A stretch of 30,595 nt of DNA, taken from an uncultured Oscillospiraceae bacterium. GTDB taxonomy: Bacteria > Bacillota > Clostridia > Oscillospirales > Oscillospiraceae. A program made the translations under genes and the position numbers. Shown piece by piece: positions 1 to 8,679 of this stretch; positions within the stretch are counted from its first letter, which is position 1; the number at the start of each line of letters is the position of its first letter. The notes under the pieces are model-generated. The model was given only the letters and a program-made list of their open reading frames with translations, ran no database searches and was not told the origin of the DNA. Where the stretch lies: assembly GCA_910584045.1 (NCBI GenBank), contig CAJTYO010000016.1, positions 25,515 through 56,109 on the forward strand. Direction: 5' to 3'.

Positions 1-2
1 GC

Positions 3-200
3 GCCGCCGCCTCGCGGGAGGGTGCCCTTCGGGCTGCGGTCAATGGGATTCTGGGCCTGGCGGCCCTGCTGGCTGTGAATATCTCCGCGAAATACACGGG
101 AGTTGGATTGGGGTTCAATGTCTTTAACGGGTTGGTCGCTGGAATCCTGGGGGTGCCGGGGGTGGTGCTGCTGGTGCTTGTTCAATGGGTGCTTACATAA
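3..200 (+). CDS. bofA: BofA-family protein, C-terminal part (5' end outside window)
   Basis: An open frame enters from the left edge and ends in TAA at 198-200, giving 65 residues. It holds two hydrophobic stretches and a glycine/asparagine-rich tail (VFNGLVAGILGVPGVVLLVL) typical of the BofA family, which in Bacillus is an integral membrane inhibitor of SpoIVFB, the protease that processes pro-sigma-K during sporulation. The hydrophobic tail with its LGVPG turn is what identifies the family. The start, promoter and upstream neighbours are missing. The gene converges on the reverse-strand gene ending at 281, and I see no convincing T-tailed terminator in the 80 bases between them. Family assignment is fairly safe; a sporulation role here is inferred. 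Confidence 0.8.
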   Translation, partial: AAASREGALRAAVNGILGLAALLAVNISAKYTGVGLGFNVFNGLVAGILGVPGVVLLVLVQWVLT

Positions 201-280
201 AGGGGTCTTCGGGCCGCCGGGACGGCAATAACCGCCTGTTCCAGGGCTTGCCGAAGTCACCGCCCCCGAAGGACGGAAAA

Positions 281-3200
281 TCAGAACCGGAGACGGCGAT
301 GAATCTCTTTAAGTCGAACCGCATCCACCTTGCAGACCTTCCGGTCGAAAGTCAAAATTCCGTTCACCTCGTCCTCCACATCGCTCACCTGCGTATATAC
401 GGCGGCGGAGAGCCCCTGCTTTTCCTTGCAAGGGATGATCTCCCCCTCGTATAGGGCGGCGAGAGCGTCCATCAGCTCCCCCTCCGTGTGGTACATTCGA
501 TACCCGAACAACTTCTCGCTGGCGGTATGGCCTGCCGAAGGCAGGCTGTATCCTCCGAACTCGCTGAGAGCTAAAACCCGGTGTTTGTCGTGCTTGAGGC
601 GCACAGGTCTGAAATAGATGTGCCTGCTCTGGAAGTCGCCGCCCCCCTGGTCATGCCAGCCGCTGGCATGGTCCACCAGCCGTGTCGGGTCCCGCTCCCA
701 CAGCGCCTGGGCGGCCAACAGGCTATCGAACTGTCCCCAGCCCTCGTTGAAAGGCACCCAAACCGCGATAGACGGCGCGTTGTATAAAAGGTCCACCGTG
801 TCGTGCATGTCCTGAATAAACTGGCTCCGGCTGGCCTCCTCCTCCCGGCCAAAGCGGTGATACTTGCCGTCCTGAAGGTGAATCCCCAGGAAGGGCAGGA
901 CTTGAATCACCAGGGGGTCCAGACGGCTGCCGCCGCTGACCATATCCTGCCACACGATCATCCCCAGCCTGTCGCAGTGGTAGTACCACCGCAGCGGCTC
1001 CACCTTAATGTGCTTACGCAGCATGTTGAAGCCGCACTCCTTCATCTTCTCGATGTCATAGACCATGGCCTCGTCGCTGGGCGGAGTGTACAGGCCGTCG
1101 CTCCAGTAGCCCTGGTCCAGTACGCCGGACATGAAGATTGGCTCGCCGTTGAGAGCCAGCACCCGCCGGCCGTTTACCTCCGTAACCCCGAACTTTCGCA
1201 TTCCGAAGTAGCTGTGAATCTTGTCTCCACTCTTCAAAGTGATCTCCACGTCGTACAGGAAGGGGTCCTCCGGAGTCCAGGGGCGGAAGTGCTCGTCCAT
1301 AATAAGGGATTCTTCGAATCCCTTATCTGTGTCGTACCAATCCTCGGCAATGCACGCGCCATCTTTCCGAACGACGATGTTGGCTCCCTCCGGGTCCTTG
1401 GCACGGAGAACAAAGCGCACCCGTTTGTTATCGAAGTCGGGGGTGATGTCCAGCCTCTCCACATAGTTTTCCGGCACGGACTCCAGCCACACCGTCTGCC
1501 AGATGCCGCTCTGGGGCGTATACCAGATGCCGCCGGGGGCGAAGCTCTGTTTGCCGTAGGCGTGGCGGGAACGGGAGGTTGCGTCGGTGACAGCGACCAC
1601 CAGGGTGTTCTCCCCCGCCGCCAGAGCCGAGGTGATGTCACAGGTGAAGGGCAGATAGCCCCCCTCGTGGCCCCCCACTGATTTGCCGTTGAGCGACACC
1701 TCACAGGACTGGTCTACTGCCCCGAAGTGGAGCAGCACCCGGTCCTTCTGAAAGCCCACCGGCAGGGTGAAGGTCCGCTTGTACCACAGCCGGTCCTCCG
1801 GCATCAGCTTCCTCTGCACCCCGGAGAGGATACACTCCGGGGAAAAGGGGACGATAATCTCCCCGTCAAAGACGGCGGGTTCCCGCTCCCGCTGGGGGCG
1901 GATGGCGTACTGCCAGCGCCCGTTGAGGTTCAGATAGCTCTCCCGGCGTAGCTGGGGGCGGGGATACTCCAGCAGGGGCGCGTCCCGGTCCAGCCGCTCC
2001 CCCCAGGTGGTCAGCAGTGGGCGGAGAGTCCGTTTGCTCAAGGTGTGAGAAGGCTCCCTCCGTCGCAGCAAGGCCAGTGGGATGGCAATCAACAGCAGCA
2101 TCAGGGCCGAGGCGATGAAGATCTCCGGTGTGGGGACCTCCTTCACCACGCCCAAGTCCTCATAGGTCTGTCCTCCGTGGCCGATGACCGCCGCGCCGAT
2201 ATAGGGGCCCGTCACCATGGGCAGCAGCACCTGGAAGAGAATGCGTATGCCCTGGAACTGCCCAGCCTTGGAGGGGGGCGTGTGGTCCCGGATCAGGCCC
2301 TGGAGACAGGCTGACAGCACCATGCTGGCCCCCAGCATCCAAGCTCCAGCCAGGATGACAGGAACCGTCCCTCGAACGAAGAACATGCACAAAAGTCCTG
2401 CAAAGGCGGCCACGGCGGCGGGGATTGCTATGTGGAGCTTACCCCGTCGGTCAATGACCCGGCCGAAAGCCACGCTGATAACGCTGGCTGCCACCAGCAC
2501 CGCGCCCAGGATCACGGCGTAGCTGTCCACACCCAGATAGCGCTGAATGTAGATAATAAGGTAGGGCATATACACCTGCTGGCTGGCGGCGTAGACCGCC
2601 AGAGCCAGCAGGGACAGGTACAGAGCCGGATTGGCCCAGATCACTCCGGGGCGGAGGCCGTAGAGGATCGTGCCCACATAGTTTCCCTCGGCCCGCTTCA
2701 GGTTCTCTGGTTCCCGGATCAAGAGATGGCCCAGGCCGCCCCCCAGAATGGTCAGGCCGCCCACCGCCAGAAAGAAGAGGCCCCATTTGCCCTGGGCCGT
2801 CAAGCCGTCCAGAGCGCCGAATACCACCAGCATAGCTACCAGCGGCATAACGGCGAGAACGGACTCTACACGGCCCCGGTTGCTGTCATTGGTCACGTCG
2901 GTGACCCAGGCGTTGAAGGCTGCGTCGTTGGCGCTGCTGCCGAAGAAGGTCATCACGCAGTCCAGCACGATAACGGTCACCGCTGCCGCCTGCACCGCCC
3001 GGGCCGGTCCCACCAGCTTCTCCAGACCCGAGACGTTCACCAGCGCAAAGGCCATAACGCTCAGACCCCACAGCAGATAGCCGGTGACGATGATGGGCTT
3101 GCGCTTCCCCAGCTTGTCCGACAGCGCGCCAACCGCCAGTGTGGTCGCCGCCGCCACCACCGCGCTGGCCGCCACCATGGCGGCGATCATATCCGCGTCT

Positions 3201-3340
3201 CCGGTGATAGTGTTGTAGAGGAACACATTGAAGTACATGTTCTCCACCACCCAGGCGATCTGGCCGATCAACCCGAAGCTCAGCAGCGCCACCCAGACCC
3301 GTCCGCCCAGCGCGTTTTTCTCCCGCTTCCTCTGTCCCAT
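281..3340 (-). CDS. Fusion of MFS sugar-type transporter and family 2 glycoside hydrolase
   Basis: One uninterrupted 1019-residue frame. Residues about 1-430 are a polytopic MFS transporter (motif A-like GALSDKLGKRKP at 71-82, a second such loop near FGRVIDRRGK), resembling glycoside/cation or SLC45-like carriers. After a short basic linker, residues about 437-1019 form a complete GH2 enzyme: jelly-roll sugar-binding part (NLNGRWQYAI), Ig-like middle, and TIM barrel. The acid/base Glu is E866 in NEGWGQF and the probable nucleophile is E927 in SEFGG, so the hydrolase looks active. Its sugar specificity (beta-galactoside, beta-glucuronide or other) cannot be read from the sequence. The ATG at 3340 has AGGAGGT seven bases upstream. 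Stand-alone GH2 relatives usually begin near LRPLLTTWGE; here that place holds a CTC codon and no ribosome site is evident. With the usual MFS topology the hydrolase would sit in the cytoplasm, able to cut sugars as they enter. Both halves are confident; fusion function is inferred. Confidence 0.9.
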   Translation of the reverse strand: MGQRKREKNALGGRVWVALLSFGLIGQIAWVVENMYFNVFLYNTITGDADMIAAMVAASAVVAAATTLAVGALSDKLGKRKPIIVTGYLLWGLSVMAFALVNVSGLEKLVGPARAVQAAAVTVIVLDCVMTFFGSSANDAAFNAWVTDVTNDSNRGRVESVLAVMPLVAMLVVFGALDGLTAQGKWGLFFLAVGGLTILGGGLGHLLIREPENLKRAEGNYVGTILYGLRPGVIWANPALYLSLLALAVYAASQQVYMPYLIIYIQRYLGVDSYAVILGAVLVAASVISVAFGRVIDRRGKLHIAIPAAVAAFAGLLCMFFVRGTVPVILAGAWMLGASMVLSACLQGLIRDHTPPSKAGQFQGIRILFQVLLPMVTGPYIGAAVIGHGGQTYEDLGVVKEVPTPEIFIASALMLLLIAIPLALLRRREPSHTLSKRTLRPLLTTWGERLDRDAPLLEYPRPQLRRESYLNLNGRWQYAIRPQREREPAVFDGEIIVPFSPECILSGVQRKLMPEDRLWYKRTFTLPVGFQKDRVLLHFGAVDQSCEVSLNGKSVGGHEGGYLPFTCDITSALAAGENTLVVAVTDATSRSRHAYGKQSFAPGGIWYTPQSGIWQTVWLESVPENYVERLDITPDFDNKRVRFVLRAKDPEGANIVVRKDGACIAEDWYDTDKGFEESLIMDEHFRPWTPEDPFLYDVEITLKSGDKIHSYFGMRKFGVTEVNGRRVLALNGEPIFMSGVLDQGYWSDGLYTPPSDEAMVYDIEKMKECGFNMLRKHIKVEPLRWYYHCDRLGMIVWQDMVSGGSRLDPLVIQVLPFLGIHLQDGKYHRFGREEEASRSQFIQDMHDTVDLLYNAPSIAVWVPFNEGWGQFDSLLAAQALWERDPTRLVDHASGWHDQGGGDFQSRHIYFRPVRLKHDKHRVLALSEFGGYSLPSAGHTASEKLFGYRMYHTEGELMDALAALYEGEIIPCKEKQGLSAAVYTQVSDVEDEVNGILTFDRKVCKVDAVRLKEIHRRLRF

Positions 3341-3476
3341 AGTCAGGACCTCCTATCTTATTAACTGTAATCCCTCTGGCAGGGTCTTTCAGTGGAGGAC
3401 ATGGGGCGTAAAGACGCGCAAAAGTCCCCAAATCACTCAAAACAGTCCCAATTTTGTCCAAACCACAATATGTTGT

Positions 3477-3505
3477 ATTATATGCCCCCGGGGGATATCC
3501 CGCAA
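3477..3505 (-). promoter_or_regulatory. Putative sigma-A promoter of the MFS-GH2 gene
   Basis: On the reverse strand a perfect TATAAT (3477-3482) lies 17 bases downstream of TTGCGG (3500-3505). The -35 is poor (TTG only). The spacer contains the 10-bp palindrome CCCCCGGGGG at 3485-3494, which could be an operator. The leader to the ATG would be about 130 bases. The rest of the gene-free stretch 3341-3723 shows no other clear element. Confidence 0.45.
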
Positions 3506-3723
3506 GTAGTGTTTGGTGAAAAAAGGGAAGATCAAAAAATTTTCATCCTTCGACATATTCCGGCAAACTTCACCCTGCATAAAAGCTATACTATGCGACA
3601 GAGAGCGACAGTCACCGCCCCAATCCTCCAGCGTCCGCCTCCGTTCGCGGGCAGCGGCATCCGCTCCCAGACTTCAGCCCATCTTCACGGGCACAACATA
3701 TCTTCAAGGAGGAGATGCTTATC

Positions 3724-3882
3724 ATGGACTATCAAAAAGAGTATGCGAGCCTTGTGGGTCAGATCGACCGGGCTATATCCGTTCTGGACCTCTGCACGTT
3801 TGAAGAGCCTCTGTGCGGAGAAGCACGGCGCATACTTCTCACCGCCCTGCAGACCGCAGAAGAGCGCTACATACAGGAATAA
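3724..3882 (+). CDS. Small hypothetical protein, 52 aa
   Basis: A short frame reads MDYQKEYASLVGQIDRAISV and ends in IQE before TAA at 3880. A strong AAGGAGG (3706-3712) sits 11 bases before the ATG at 3724; an in-frame ATG at 3715 is too close to it to be used. The product is acidic, predicted helical, with two Cys (in DLCTFEEPLC) and no signal peptide. It is followed at once by a strong rho-independent terminator, so it is probably a single-gene transcript. A TATACT at 3587-3592 could be its -10, but I find no matching -35. I do not recognise the family and give no function. Good ribosome site plus terminator make translation likely. Confidence 0.6.
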   Translation: MDYQKEYASLVGQIDRAISVLDLCTFEEPLCGEARRILLTALQTAEERYIQE

Positions 3883-3896
3883 GCAAATCTGGTAAA

Positions 3897-3931
3897 GGCG
3901 AGGAACGATCCGTGTTCCTCGCCCTCTTTTT
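3897..3931 (+). terminator. Rho-independent terminator, probably also ends the ftsH operon
   Basis: A perfect 10-bp stem GGCGAGGAAC / GTTCCTCGCC (3897-3906, 3914-3923) with a 7-base loop is followed by CTCTTTTT on the + strand. It ends the small ORF. On the reverse strand the same hairpin begins seven bases past the ftsH stop codon, so it may end that operon too, though no T-tract follows on that side. Confidence 0.85.
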
Positions 3932-5774
3932 AGCTCGTCTCCGTCCCGGCCTTGGGACGGCCCATGACCGACTCAAAGTCCTCGCCGGACATGGTCTCGT
4001 GCTCCAGCAGCCAGGCCGCCACCGCATCCATCTGCTGCCGGTGGGCCTCCAAAACCTCCTGACAGCGGCGGTAGCCGGCGTCAATAATGGACTTGACCTC
4101 GCCGTCGATCTGGGCAGCCACCTCCTCGGAATAGGTTTTTGTCTGGGCCATGGAGCGGCCAATGAACACCTCGTCGCTGCCGGAGTCAAAGCTGACCGCT
4201 CCCAGGCGCTCGCTCATGCCGTAGACCATGACCATCTTCCGAGCCAGATCGGAGGCCCGCTGGATGTCGTTGGATGCGCCCGTAGACACGTCGTCTAAAA
4301 ACAGACTTTCAGCCACCCGGCCTCCCAGCAGGGCCGCAATCTCCTCCTCCATATACCGCTTGGAGTAGTACCCCCGGTCCTCGCCGGGGAGAGAGATGGT
4401 CATGCCGCCCGCCTGGCCCCGGGGAATGATGGTCACCTGGTGGACCGGGTCCACGCTGGCCAGACAGTGGTGCATCACTGCATGGCCGGCCTCGTGATAG
4501 GCCGTCAGCCGCCGCTCGTGCGCAGGCACTACCCGGCTCTTTTTCTCTGGACCGGCGATAACCTTGATGACCGCCTCCTGCAAAACGTCCATGGTGATGA
4601 GCTTCTGATCCCGCCGGGCGGACAACAGGGCTCCCTCGTTGACCAGGTTCTCCAGGTCCGCCCCCGTGAAGCCTGAGGTGGCCTGGGCAAGGACCTTTAG
4701 GTCCACGTCCTCCGCCAGGGGTTTGTTGCGGGTGTGGACGGCCAGAATCTCCTCCCGGCCTCGGCTGTCGGGGCGGCCCACGTAGACCTGCCGGTCGAAC
4801 CGGCCCGGGCGCAGCAGAGCGGGGTCCAGAATGTCCGAGCGGTTGGTGGCCGCCAGGACCACTACGCCGGAGTTGCTGCCAAAGCCGTCCATCTCCACCA
4901 GCAGCTGGTTGAGAGTCTGCTCCCGCTCGTCATGGCCGCCGCCCAGACCAGCGCCGCGCCGGCGGCCCACCGCGTCGATCTCGTCGATGAACACCACAGA
5001 CGGGGCCACCTTCTTGGCCTCCTCAAATAGGTCCCGGACCCGGCTGGCTCCAACGCCCACGTACAGCTCTACAAAGTCGGAGCCGGAGATGGACAGAAAC
5101 TGCACCCCCGCCTCCCCGGCCACGGCCTTGGCCAGCAAAGTCTTGCCTGTGCCCGGAGGGCCCACCAGCAGCACGCCCTTGGGAATCCGGGCACCCAGGT
5201 CCAAATACTTCTGAGGGTCCTTCAGGAAGCCCACGATCTCCCGCAGCTCCTCCTTCTCCTCTGCGGCTCCGGCCACGTCGGTGAAGCTGACTTTGTCCGT
5301 GCTGTCAGAGCCGAAGCGGATGCGGGCCCGGCCGAAGCGCTTGCCCTGGTCCATGCCGCCGCCCTGGGCGCGGAACATCATATACTGCCAAGCGAGGAAA
5401 ATACCCCCGATCAACAGCCCGTACAGCAGGACCTCGCTCCACCAGGGCGGGGTGTAGACAGGCCGGTGGTCGTAATCAACCAGCACGGCCCGCTCCTTCT
5501 GATCCCGGATCAGACTCCCCAGCTCCTCCCAGAACAACTCCGTGCTGCCCAGCTCGTTGTGGACGGTGGTTCCGCCCTTCAGCGCCATATACAGCTCGTC
5601 TCCGTCCCGGATGATGAAGCTCTCCACCTGCTCCCGCTGGAAGAGCTCCCGCACCTGGGCGTAGGAGACGTCGGGTGTGCGGGTCATACCAAAAAAGAGG
5701 TAGTAGGCGCACAGCAGCAGCATGAGGATTGCGAAATAGAAGCCCATACCCGGGCGGTTTTTCTGCTTGGTCAA
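3930..5774 (-). CDS. ftsH: ATP-dependent zinc metalloprotease FtsH
   Basis: A 614-residue membrane-anchored AAA protease that degrades damaged or unassembled membrane proteins and short-lived regulators. The N-terminus has a membrane segment (about 12-28), a small external domain and a second segment (about 118-136). The AAA module has Walker A GPPGTGKT at 205-212, Walker B FIDEID, the pore motif FVELYVGVGA and the second region of homology (LLRPGRFDRQV). The protease has HEAGH at 427-431 (two zinc His and catalytic Glu) and the expected third zinc ligand Asp in TGASNDIQRA. The start is TTG at 5774, supported by AAAGGAGTG seven bases upstream; the next ATG lies about nine codons in and lacks such a site. 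It is the last gene of the long operon, after hpt as in the Bacillus tilS-hprT-ftsH cluster. Length is normal for Firmicutes. Confidence 0.97.
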   Translation of the reverse strand: MTKQKNRPGMGFYFAILMLLLCAYYLFFGMTRTPDVSYAQVRELFQREQVESFIIRDGDELYMALKGGTTVHNELGSTELFWEELGSLIRDQKERAVLVDYDHRPVYTPPWWSEVLLYGLLIGGIFLAWQYMMFRAQGGGMDQGKRFGRARIRFGSDSTDKVSFTDVAGAAEEKEELREIVGFLKDPQKYLDLGARIPKGVLLVGPPGTGKTLLAKAVAGEAGVQFLSISGSDFVELYVGVGASRVRDLFEEAKKVAPSVVFIDEIDAVGRRRGAGLGGGHDEREQTLNQLLVEMDGFGSNSGVVVLAATNRSDILDPALLRPGRFDRQVYVGRPDSRGREEILAVHTRNKPLAEDVDLKVLAQATSGFTGADLENLVNEGALLSARRDQKLITMDVLQEAVIKVIAGPEKKSRVVPAHERRLTAYHEAGHAVMHHCLASVDPVHQVTIIPRGQAGGMTISLPGEDRGYYSKRYMEEEIAALLGGRVAESLFLDDVSTGASNDIQRASDLARKMVMVYGMSERLGAVSFDSGSDEVFIGRSMAQTKTYSEEVAAQIDGEVKSIIDAGYRRCQEVLEAHRQQMDAVAAWLLEHETMSGEDFESVMGRPKAGTETS

Positions 5775-5838
5775 AAAATCACTCCTTTGCGCCGACGGGC
5801 GGCGCAGCTATTGTGCCCCCTCCGGGGGCGGGGGAGAA

Positions 5839-6390
5839 TCACTCCCCCTGGTATACCTCGGGTTTCAGCACGCCGATATAGGGCAGGTTGCGGTACTTCT
5901 GGCAGTAATCCAGGCCGTAGCCCACCACAAACTCGTCGGGAACCTCGAAGCCGGTGTAGTCGGCGGTGATGGCCTTGGTCCGGCGGCTGGGCTTGTCCAG
6001 CAGGGTGCAGATGGAGACGGACGCCGCCCCCTTGGTCAGGAAATACTGCTTGAGGAAGTACAGGGTGTTTCCGGAGTCCAGAATGTCCTCGATAACGACG
6101 ATGTGCCGGCCGGTGATGTCTTGCTGGATGTCGTGTGTGATCTGCACCGCGCCGGAGGTGCTGGTGGCGTTGCCGTAGGAGGACACTGCGATGAACTCTA
6201 CGTCACACTTCACCTGACAGGCCCGGACAATGTCCGCCATGAAGACGAAGGCCCCCCGCAGGACGCTGACAAACAGCGGGTCCTTGCCCTTCAGCTCCTC
6301 GTACATCTCCATGCCCAGGGATTCAATCCGGGCGGCGATCTGCTTTTCTGTGTAGAGCACCTTCAAAATGTCCTGATCCATCATACCCAT
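5839..6390 (-). CDS. hpt: Hypoxanthine phosphoribosyltransferase
   Basis: A 183-residue soluble enzyme that joins hypoxanthine or guanine to PRPP to make IMP or GMP (purine salvage). The PRPP-binding loop VVIEDILDSGNTL is at 98-110, with the preceding flexible-loop region (SSYGNATSTSG, 70-80) and the C-terminal base-binding part (FVVGYGLDYCQKYRNLPYIGV). The ATG at 6390 has AAGGAG eight bases upstream. It lies 64 bases before ftsH; that gap contains short GC-rich hairpins without a T-tract, so transcription probably continues. Length and motifs are normal for the family. Confidence 0.97.
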   Translation of the reverse strand: MGMMDQDILKVLYTEKQIAARIESLGMEMYEELKGKDPLFVSVLRGAFVFMADIVRACQVKCDVEFIAVSSYGNATSTSGAVQITHDIQQDITGRHIVVIEDILDSGNTLYFLKQYFLTKGAASVSICTLLDKPSRRTKAITADYTGFEVPDEFVVGYGLDYCQKYRNLPYIGVLKPEVYQGE

Positions 6391-6433
6391 TTTTTGTTCT
6401 CCTTTTTCTCTTCTTCTCTCTAAATAGTCAGCC

Positions 6434-6871
6434 TTAGATGTTCCCGGAGCTGGAAGAAATAATATCCTTGCGCAGGATCAGCTCCGACGGCTCCCCCGGG
6501 AGCAGCAGGGAGCCGCAGTCGGTATACCCGCATTTTCTGAAAAAGAACTGGCCCCGTTCGCTGGACAGCGTGGAGGTCAGGACCTCCCGGTAACCGGCTC
6601 TGGTCATTTCCTGTTCCCAGTATCGGACCAGCCGGCCGCCATAGCCCTTCCCCCTGTACGCATCGAAAAAGTACAGCATATTCAAAAAAGGAAGGCTATC
6701 CCAAAACAGATTGTACCGCAGCCATCCGGCCAGACGCTCCCCGCAGAGCATCACAAGGACCCTCTTTGCCTCGATGCTGTTTTGCAGCTCGTCCGCGCGG
6801 ATATGCCGGTCATGGCTGTGCAGGAGGGCAAAATCCTCCTTACCGGCATACCGGATCTCCATCTGATCCAT
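6434..6871 (-). CDS. GNAT-family N-acetyltransferase
   Basis: A 145-residue single-domain GNAT protein. The acetyl-CoA pyrophosphate-binding motif is YRGKGYGGR at 72-80, followed by the usual C-terminal strand (GQFFFRKCGYTDCGSLLL). It should transfer an acetyl group from acetyl-CoA to an amine; the substrate is not readable. The ATG at 6871 is preceded by AAAGGAG, which lies inside the 3' end of the upstream DUF1648 gene (three bases between stop and start), so the two are probably translationally coupled. It sits between tilS and hpt, genes that are adjacent in Bacillus, so it and the DUF1648 gene look like an insertion into a conserved cluster. Confidence 0.88.
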   Translation of the reverse strand: MDQMEIRYAGKEDFALLHSHDRHIRADELQNSIEAKRVLVMLCGERLAGWLRYNLFWDSLPFLNMLYFFDAYRGKGYGGRLVRYWEQEMTRAGYREVLTSTLSSERGQFFFRKCGYTDCGSLLLPGEPSELILRKDIISSSSGNI

Positions 6872-6874
6872 CCC

Positions 6875-7342
6875 CTACTCCTTTTTCTGATTTCTCGCAA
6901 ACTGCAGGGCAGAGATCAAAAATCCGGTTATCAGTACCGCCAGCAGGGCAATGACCACTGGCAGCAGCCACGTCCCCATGGGGCGGGCCAGGGCGCTGTG
7001 CCACTCGATGACCGCAAAGTTTCCGATGGTCACCAGCTTGGTGCCGGTTATCCAGGTATACGCCGATCGGGGCAACTCACCTTTCCGGACGGATTCCCCG
7101 ATGAGCCAACACGCAGCAGAGAGGAGCGCATACATAAAAACACTGAACATGGGCATGAGAAGCAGCTCCCACTTGCTTGCCCAACGGTCGATTTCTCCAG
7201 CGCCGTTGAAGTGACCGGGGATCTGGTCCGGGAGCCGGCCCCAGAAGATGATTGGGCCTAAGACCATTACCAGAAGAACTGCCGCGCATACGACCTCTAT
7301 GATTTTCTGCGGCAGCGTCAGTTTGGATGAGAAATTCTTCAT
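6875..7342 (-). CDS. DUF1648-domain membrane protein
   Basis: A 155-residue membrane protein with about four hydrophobic segments. After the first segment comes the DUF1648 signature, RLPDQIPGHFNGAGEIDRWASK, with the loop motif IPxHFNxxGxxDRW. Such domains occur in SdpI-like immunity proteins and in stand-alone membrane proteins of unknown role. The ATG at 7342 overlaps the tilS stop as ATGA and has GGAGGGGAGGA just upstream; an in-frame start 15 codons earlier would lie inside tilS without a better site. It is coupled to tilS and to the acetyltransferase downstream. Function unknown. Confidence 0.8.
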   Translation of the reverse strand: MKNFSSKLTLPQKIIEVVCAAVLLVMVLGPIIFWGRLPDQIPGHFNGAGEIDRWASKWELLLMPMFSVFMYALLSAACWLIGESVRKGELPRSAYTWITGTKLVTIGNFAVIEWHSALARPMGTWLLPVVIALLAVLITGFLISALQFARNQKKE

Positions 7343-8679
7343 GGTGTCCTCCCCTCCTCGCTTCTGCGAAAGATGACTGTCAGACATGCCTCTCCAGTCT
7401 CAGGGCGGAGCTTCCAGTCCACAGCCACGCCCAGTATGGCAACCGGGGTTTCCTCCAGAAGCACAGCCGGGTGCTCCCCCCGCCGCTCAATGGGAATGCC
7501 CGCGTCGGCGAACAGCCTCTTGATGGTCCGGCTTCCATTCTCCACCGCCAGTCGGCCCGTGCCGTCCCAGGCGGCGGCGGACAACGCTCCTCCGGCGTCC
7601 CGGAGGACGACGCGGTCCGAGGCGCTCTCCACGGGCGCGGTGTGCCGCTCCAGGGTGATTGTCCAAGGGCCCCAGACTTGTGTACCCTCGCGGAGTGCCA
7701 GAGGCGGCAGGGATAGGGGCTGCTTTTTCAGAATCAGCTGATGGGGCCTTCGGACGGCGCAGAGGCTTTCCGGGAGATCCAGGTATCCGCCGCTTTTCAG
7801 GGACAGAACCGCCTTCGTCTGCTCGCTGGTCAGTTCCGCGCCCAGCTTCCGGCCCATGCCCCGGACCAGACGGCGGCGCAGGACCGCGTCCTGCTGGTTC
7901 AGCACCGGGACGGGCAGAATGACCGCGCCGTCCTCCGCCCCCGGCAAAAGGGCTTCCGCCTCTCGGCGGAGGTGTTCGTTCTCCTCCCGCAGCAGCTCCG
8001 CTGCTGCGGCGATCCGTTTCGACGCGCCGGGGGCCATCGCCTCCAGCTGCGGCAGGACCTCCAGCCGCAGTCGATTGCGGGTAAAGGTAGTGTCCTGATT
8101 GGTTTCGTCTTCTACAAAAAGTATATGATTTTCTGAAATATACTGTTCGATGTCGCCCCTGCCTGTTTGCAGCAGAGGACGGACAATTTTCCCCCGTACC
8201 GGAGCAATACCGCCGAGCCCCTGCATACCCGCGCCCCGAATCAGGTGGAGCAGCAGCGTCTCGGCGTTGTCCTCCCGGTGGTGGGCTGTGGCGATCCGGA
8301 CTGCGTTCAGCTCCCGGGCGGCATTTTCCAGGAATTCGTACCGCATCCGCCGGGCTGCGTCCTCCAGGCTGAGGCCCTCCCGCCGGGCCAGATCCCGGAC
8401 GTCCCCCGCCCCGGCGGCCAGCGTGATGCCGCGCTGCACGCACCAGTCCCGGACGAAAGTCTCGTCCCGGTCTGCTGCGGAGCGCAGATGGTGGTTGAAG
8501 TGGGCCGCCGCTATCTGGAAACCCTCCTCCTTCGCCAGCCGGGAGAGGAGGTGAAGCAGGGCCATGGAGTCCCGTCCGCCGGACACGGCGCACAGAAGAA
8601 GTCCCCCTGCCGGCAGCATATCCCACCGCCGGCAGAAATGCAGGACCTGGCCCGGCAGACCGTCATTCCTCATCGTCAT
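7339..8679 (-). CDS. tilS: tRNA(Ile)-lysidine synthase TilS
   Basis: A 446-residue enzyme that attaches lysine to C34 of tRNA-Ile(CAU) using ATP, changing its codon reading from AUG to AUA. The N-terminal PP-loop ATPase motif SGGRDS is at 33-38, followed by HFNHHLR and the conserved ATAHHREDNAETLLLHL and RNRLRLEVLP regions. A weaker C-terminal substrate-binding domain follows, as usual for longer Firmicutes forms. The ATG at 8679 lies inside the end of dnaB (17-base overlap) with GGAG seven bases upstream. The stop overlaps the next ATG. It is essential in most bacteria. Confidence 0.95.
   Translation of the reverse strand: MTMRNDGLPGQVLHFCRRWDMLPAGGLLLCAVSGGRDSMALLHLLSRLAKEEGFQIAAAHFNHHLRSAADRDETFVRDWCVQRGITLAAGAGDVRDLARREGLSLEDAARRMRYEFLENAARELNAVRIATAHHREDNAETLLLHLIRGAGMQGLGGIAPVRGKIVRPLLQTGRGDIEQYISENHILFVEDETNQDTTFTRNRLRLEVLPQLEAMAPGASKRIAAAAELLREENEHLRREAEALLPGAEDGAVILPVPVLNQQDAVLRRRLVRGMGRKLGAELTSEQTKAVLSLKSGGYLDLPESLCAVRRPHQLILKKQPLSLPPLALREGTQVWGPWTITLERHTAPVESASDRVVLRDAGGALSAAAWDGTGRLAVENGSRTIKRLFADAGIPIERRGEHPAVLLEETPVAILGVAVDWKLRPETGEACLTVIFRRSEEGRTP

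Noticed and set aside
803..1681. 292-codon open frame on the + strand inside the GH2 part
   Set aside because: Antisense to a conserved catalytic domain, no ribosome site, low-complexity His/Val/Gln-rich product typical of GC-rich shadow frames.
2432..3364. 310-codon open frame on the + strand opposite the MFS part
   Set aside because: Antisense shadow; product rich in His, Gln and Arg without any domain.
5775..5838. GC-rich hairpins between hpt and ftsH as a terminator
   Set aside because: Short stems with no T-tract, and the gene order argues for read-through.
7487..8626. 379-codon reverse-strand frame overlapping tilS
   Set aside because: Same strand, other frame of tilS, which has all family motifs; Gly/Arg/Pro-rich product.
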